From the NCBI GenBank assembly GCA_964526665.1, contig CAZGJL010000011.1:1-29269 (forward strand): a stretch of DNA of 29,269 nt, read 5' to 3'. The notes beneath the pieces are model-generated. The model did not search any database and was not told the DNA's origin. It saw only the letters and a list, made by a program, of their open reading frames with translations. The position numbers and the translations under genes were made by a program. Origin of the DNA: M50B91 sp964526665. GTDB lineage: Bacteria > Patescibacteriota > Gracilibacteria > UBA4473. Below are positions 27,349 through 29,269 of the stretch, in pieces (the first letter of the stretch is position 1; each line of letters opens with the position of its first letter).

Positions 27349-29269
27349 ATGTTTAATATACTTTCCCCTATAGAAGTGGAGGCTTTGCGGAAATTTTGTC
27401 GTGCTACAAATTATCTTTCTGCCTCACAAATATATTTACACGATAATATTTTATTAGAAAAACCGCTCAAATCGACTGATATAAAACCTCGTCTTCTTGG
27501 GCACTGGGGAACTTGTCCAGGGATCAATTTTTTGTATGCACATGTGTATAGATCTATTGCTCTGCATAATTCTGACATGATGGTAGTCGTAGGTCCTGGA
27601 CATGGGTTTCCTGCGATTCAGGCAAACCTGTTTATGGAAAAATCTCTGACACGGTTTTACCCAAAACAAATCCCTTACTCTAAACAAGGAATTAAAGAAA
27701 TTTGTTCAAAATTTTCTGCCCCATATGGATATCCGAGTCATGCAAATCCTGCTGCGCCGGGAGCTATCCTCGAAGGAGGAGAATTGGGATACTCTCTTTC
27801 TGTTTCATACGGAGCAATCTTAGATAATCCTGATTTAATTCTTGCTTGTCTTATTGGTGATGGAGAGGCTGAAACTGGTCCCCTTGCTGCAGCATGGCAA
27901 ATCAATAAATTAATAAATCCTGCAGAAAATGGAGCGGTACTTCCGGTGCTTCACATTAATGGATATAAAATTTCTGGACCTACTTTCTTTGGACGTATGA
28001 GTGACACTGAGATTAATGATTATTTCCGAGGTCTCGGATATAACCCCATTATTGTTGATAGTGAGAAAAAGGAAGATATTCATCAGCAAATGGCAAATGC
28101 GATGGACAGGGCCAATCATCAAATTCAAGAGATTCAAGATCGTGCACGATCTGGAGAAGATGTGGAATGTCCGCGCTGGCCAATGATTGCCATGCGAACA
28201 CCAAAAGGATGGAGTGGAACTGCTTTTGATGGAGACCAAAAACTTGAGGGAAACTGTCTCGCACACCAAGTGATACACGCCCATGCGAAAACTGATGTGG
28301 AAGCGCGCAAAAGCTTAGAAAAATGGCTTAAATCATACCATTTTGATGAACTCGTGGAAAAAAAGCGTCCTTTTCAATTCTGTAAAGAAATTCGTACTCT
28401 CTTGCCCAAAAAAGCAAAGGCTCCAGGAAGTAATCCTATTGCCCTTGGGGGTACACAAATCCATACCCTTGATCTTCCTCATTTGAGTACGCTCTCTGTC
28501 GGAGGACGATCTCGAGGAAAAGAAACATTCAGTTCTATGAAAGTTGGAGGAAATCTATTGGCTGAGGCCGTGAAACGAAATCCGGTAAACTTTCGAGTAT
28601 TTAGTCCCGATGAAACATATTCAAATAAAATTGATGCCGTATTCAAACACACGACTCGTGCTTGGCAATGGCCGATTGAAGAATGGGACAAAGATATGGC
28701 CCGCTCTGGACGAGTACTGGAAATGCTCTCCGAGCACTCTCTCTTCGGAATGCAACACGGATATAATGTAACCGGGCGTCATGGAGTGTTTGTGTCATAT
28801 GAAGCATTTGTACAAGTAATCGCTTCAATGGCTGATCAATATGTAAAATTCTTAAAAGCGAGCCAGGAAGTTTCATGGAGAAAACCTCTTCCGGGAATGA
28901 ATGTTATTCTTACTTCTTTATTGGAACGACAGGATCACAATGGGTTTTCACATCAAAACCCTTCCTTTATTTCTTCTATGTTAGAAAAAGATGGCGAACT
29001 TATACGTGCGTATTTTCCGCCAGATGCAAACTCAATGCTTGTTACGTTGAAAAAAACTCTCCAGAGTCGCGATCGATTAAATATGATTGTTGTGGGGAAA
29101 AAGGAAAACTACAAATGGCTTTCTCTTTCAGAAGCACGAAAACAGGTTGCTAAGGGTATTATGACCTGGGATTTCGCAAGTGACGTCAATCCTGATGTTG
29201 TGTTCGTAGCGAGTGGAGATTATGTAACCAAAGAATCAATGGCTGCTATTTCTATTTTGAAAAAAATGA
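27349..29269 (+). CDS. xfp: Phosphoketolase (xylulose-5-P / fructose-6-P), 3' end outside window
   Basis: Thiamine diphosphate enzyme that splits xylulose-5-phosphate (or fructose-6-phosphate) with phosphate into acetyl phosphate and a triose (or tetrose) phosphate, the key step of heterolactic and bifid sugar fermentation. The frame is open from 27349 to the right edge, 640 codons of an expected 790-830. Signatures: GHWGTCPGINFLYAH (51-65), SHANPAAPGAILEGGELGYS (130-149), the diphosphate-binding GDGEAETGPLAAAW (170-183), MRTPKGWSG near 284, and FRVFSPDETYSNK, NVTGRHGVFVSYEAF, LLERQDHNGFSHQNP and FPPDANSML. The usual PK signature E-G-G-E-L-G-Y is intact. No stop or frameshift seen. Confidence 0.98.
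   Translation, partial: MFNILSPIEVEALRKFCRATNYLSASQIYLHDNILLEKPLKSTDIKPRLLGHWGTCPGINFLYAHVYRSIALHNSDMMVVVGPGHGFPAIQANLFMEKSLTRFYPKQIPYSKQGIKEICSKFSAPYGYPSHANPAAPGAILEGGELGYSLSVSYGAILDNPDLILACLIGDGEAETGPLAAAWQINKLINPAENGAVLPVLHINGYKISGPTFFGRMSDTEINDYFRGLGYNPIIVDSEKKEDIHQQMANAMDRANHQIQEIQDRARSGEDVECPRWPMIAMRTPKGWSGTAFDGDQKLEGNCLAHQVIHAHAKTDVEARKSLEKWLKSYHFDELVEKKRPFQFCKEIRTLLPKKAKAPGSNPIALGGTQIHTLDLPHLSTLSVGGRSRGKETFSSMKVGGNLLAEAVKRNPVNFRVFSPDETYSNKIDAVFKHTTRAWQWPIEEWDKDMARSGRVLEMLSEHSLFGMQHGYNVTGRHGVFVSYEAFVQVIASMADQYVKFLKASQEVSWRKPLPGMNVILTSLLERQDHNGFSHQNPSFISSMLEKDGELIRAYFPPDANSMLVTLKKTLQSRDRLNMIVVGKKENYKWLSLSEARKQVAKGIMTWDFASDVNPDVVFVASGDYVTKESMAAISILKKM

Noticed and set aside
27910..28284. 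A 124-residue minus-strand frame inside the phosphoketolase gene
   Set aside because: Shadow of a fully conserved coding frame; no independent start signals.

Overview
The window looks like a chromosomal segment from a small-genome bacterium of the Patescibacteria (CPR), most like the Peregrinibacteria/Gracilibacteria side. This is inferred from AT-rich, tightly packed genes, many orphan proteins, an archaeal-type triosephosphate isomerase next to a phosphoketolase, a DUF3352-like anchored protein, and few Shine-Dalgarno sites. TGA ends several well-recognised genes (serS, secD, the WecG/TagA-type gene, miaA) and no conserved gene has an in-frame TGA, so the standard bacterial code applies, not the Gracilibacteria code in which TGA is Gly.

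Layout. 1-2700: pheS (minus), a coiled-coil protein with 36-residue Pro/Lys/Glu repeats (plus) and an HU protein (minus) with a structured leader. 2850-5860: a phage-type lysozyme-like protein, a 640-bp stretch holding degenerate coding sequence, and a divergent pair of RNHCP zinc protein and WecG/TagA glycosyltransferase. 5900-8680: a four-gene minus-strand operon of unrecognised proteins, two of its junctions tightly coupled. 8700-11500: ligA and two small orphans. 11600-14660: secD-secF, where SecD carries an inserted parvulin-type prolyl isomerase domain. 14700-20070: an aminotransferase, two lipoproteins, ung, an SDR oxidoreductase and serS. 20200-24800: a DHH-family protein without the DHH residues, tRNA-Arg(CCU), a short MiaA, a 17-residue Cys/Gly peptide gene with its own promoter and terminator, pyruvate kinase, a membrane protein and tRNA-Pro(UGG). 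24900-29269: a DUF3352-like membrane-anchored protein, archaeal-type triosephosphate isomerase, and a phosphoketolase that runs off the right edge.

How the genes work together: phosphoketolase, triosephosphate isomerase and pyruvate kinase suggest a fermentative, heterolactic-type sugar pathway. SecD(parvulin)-SecF would combine protein export with folding on the outer face. pheS, serS, miaA and the two tRNAs serve translation; ligA and ung serve DNA upkeep.

A recurring theme is promoter layout. Recognisable -35/-10 pairs with 16-17 bp spacers sit either 6-8 nt before the start codon (predicted leaderless mRNAs: lysozyme-like gene, ung, miaA, DUF3352-like gene) or exactly 24 nt before it (serS, secD, xfp and the 107-residue orphan), usually with no Shine-Dalgarno. 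The most unusual items are the SecD-parvulin fusion, the 17-residue peptide gene, the structured HU leader, the shortened MiaA, the DHH-less DHH protein and the orphan operon.
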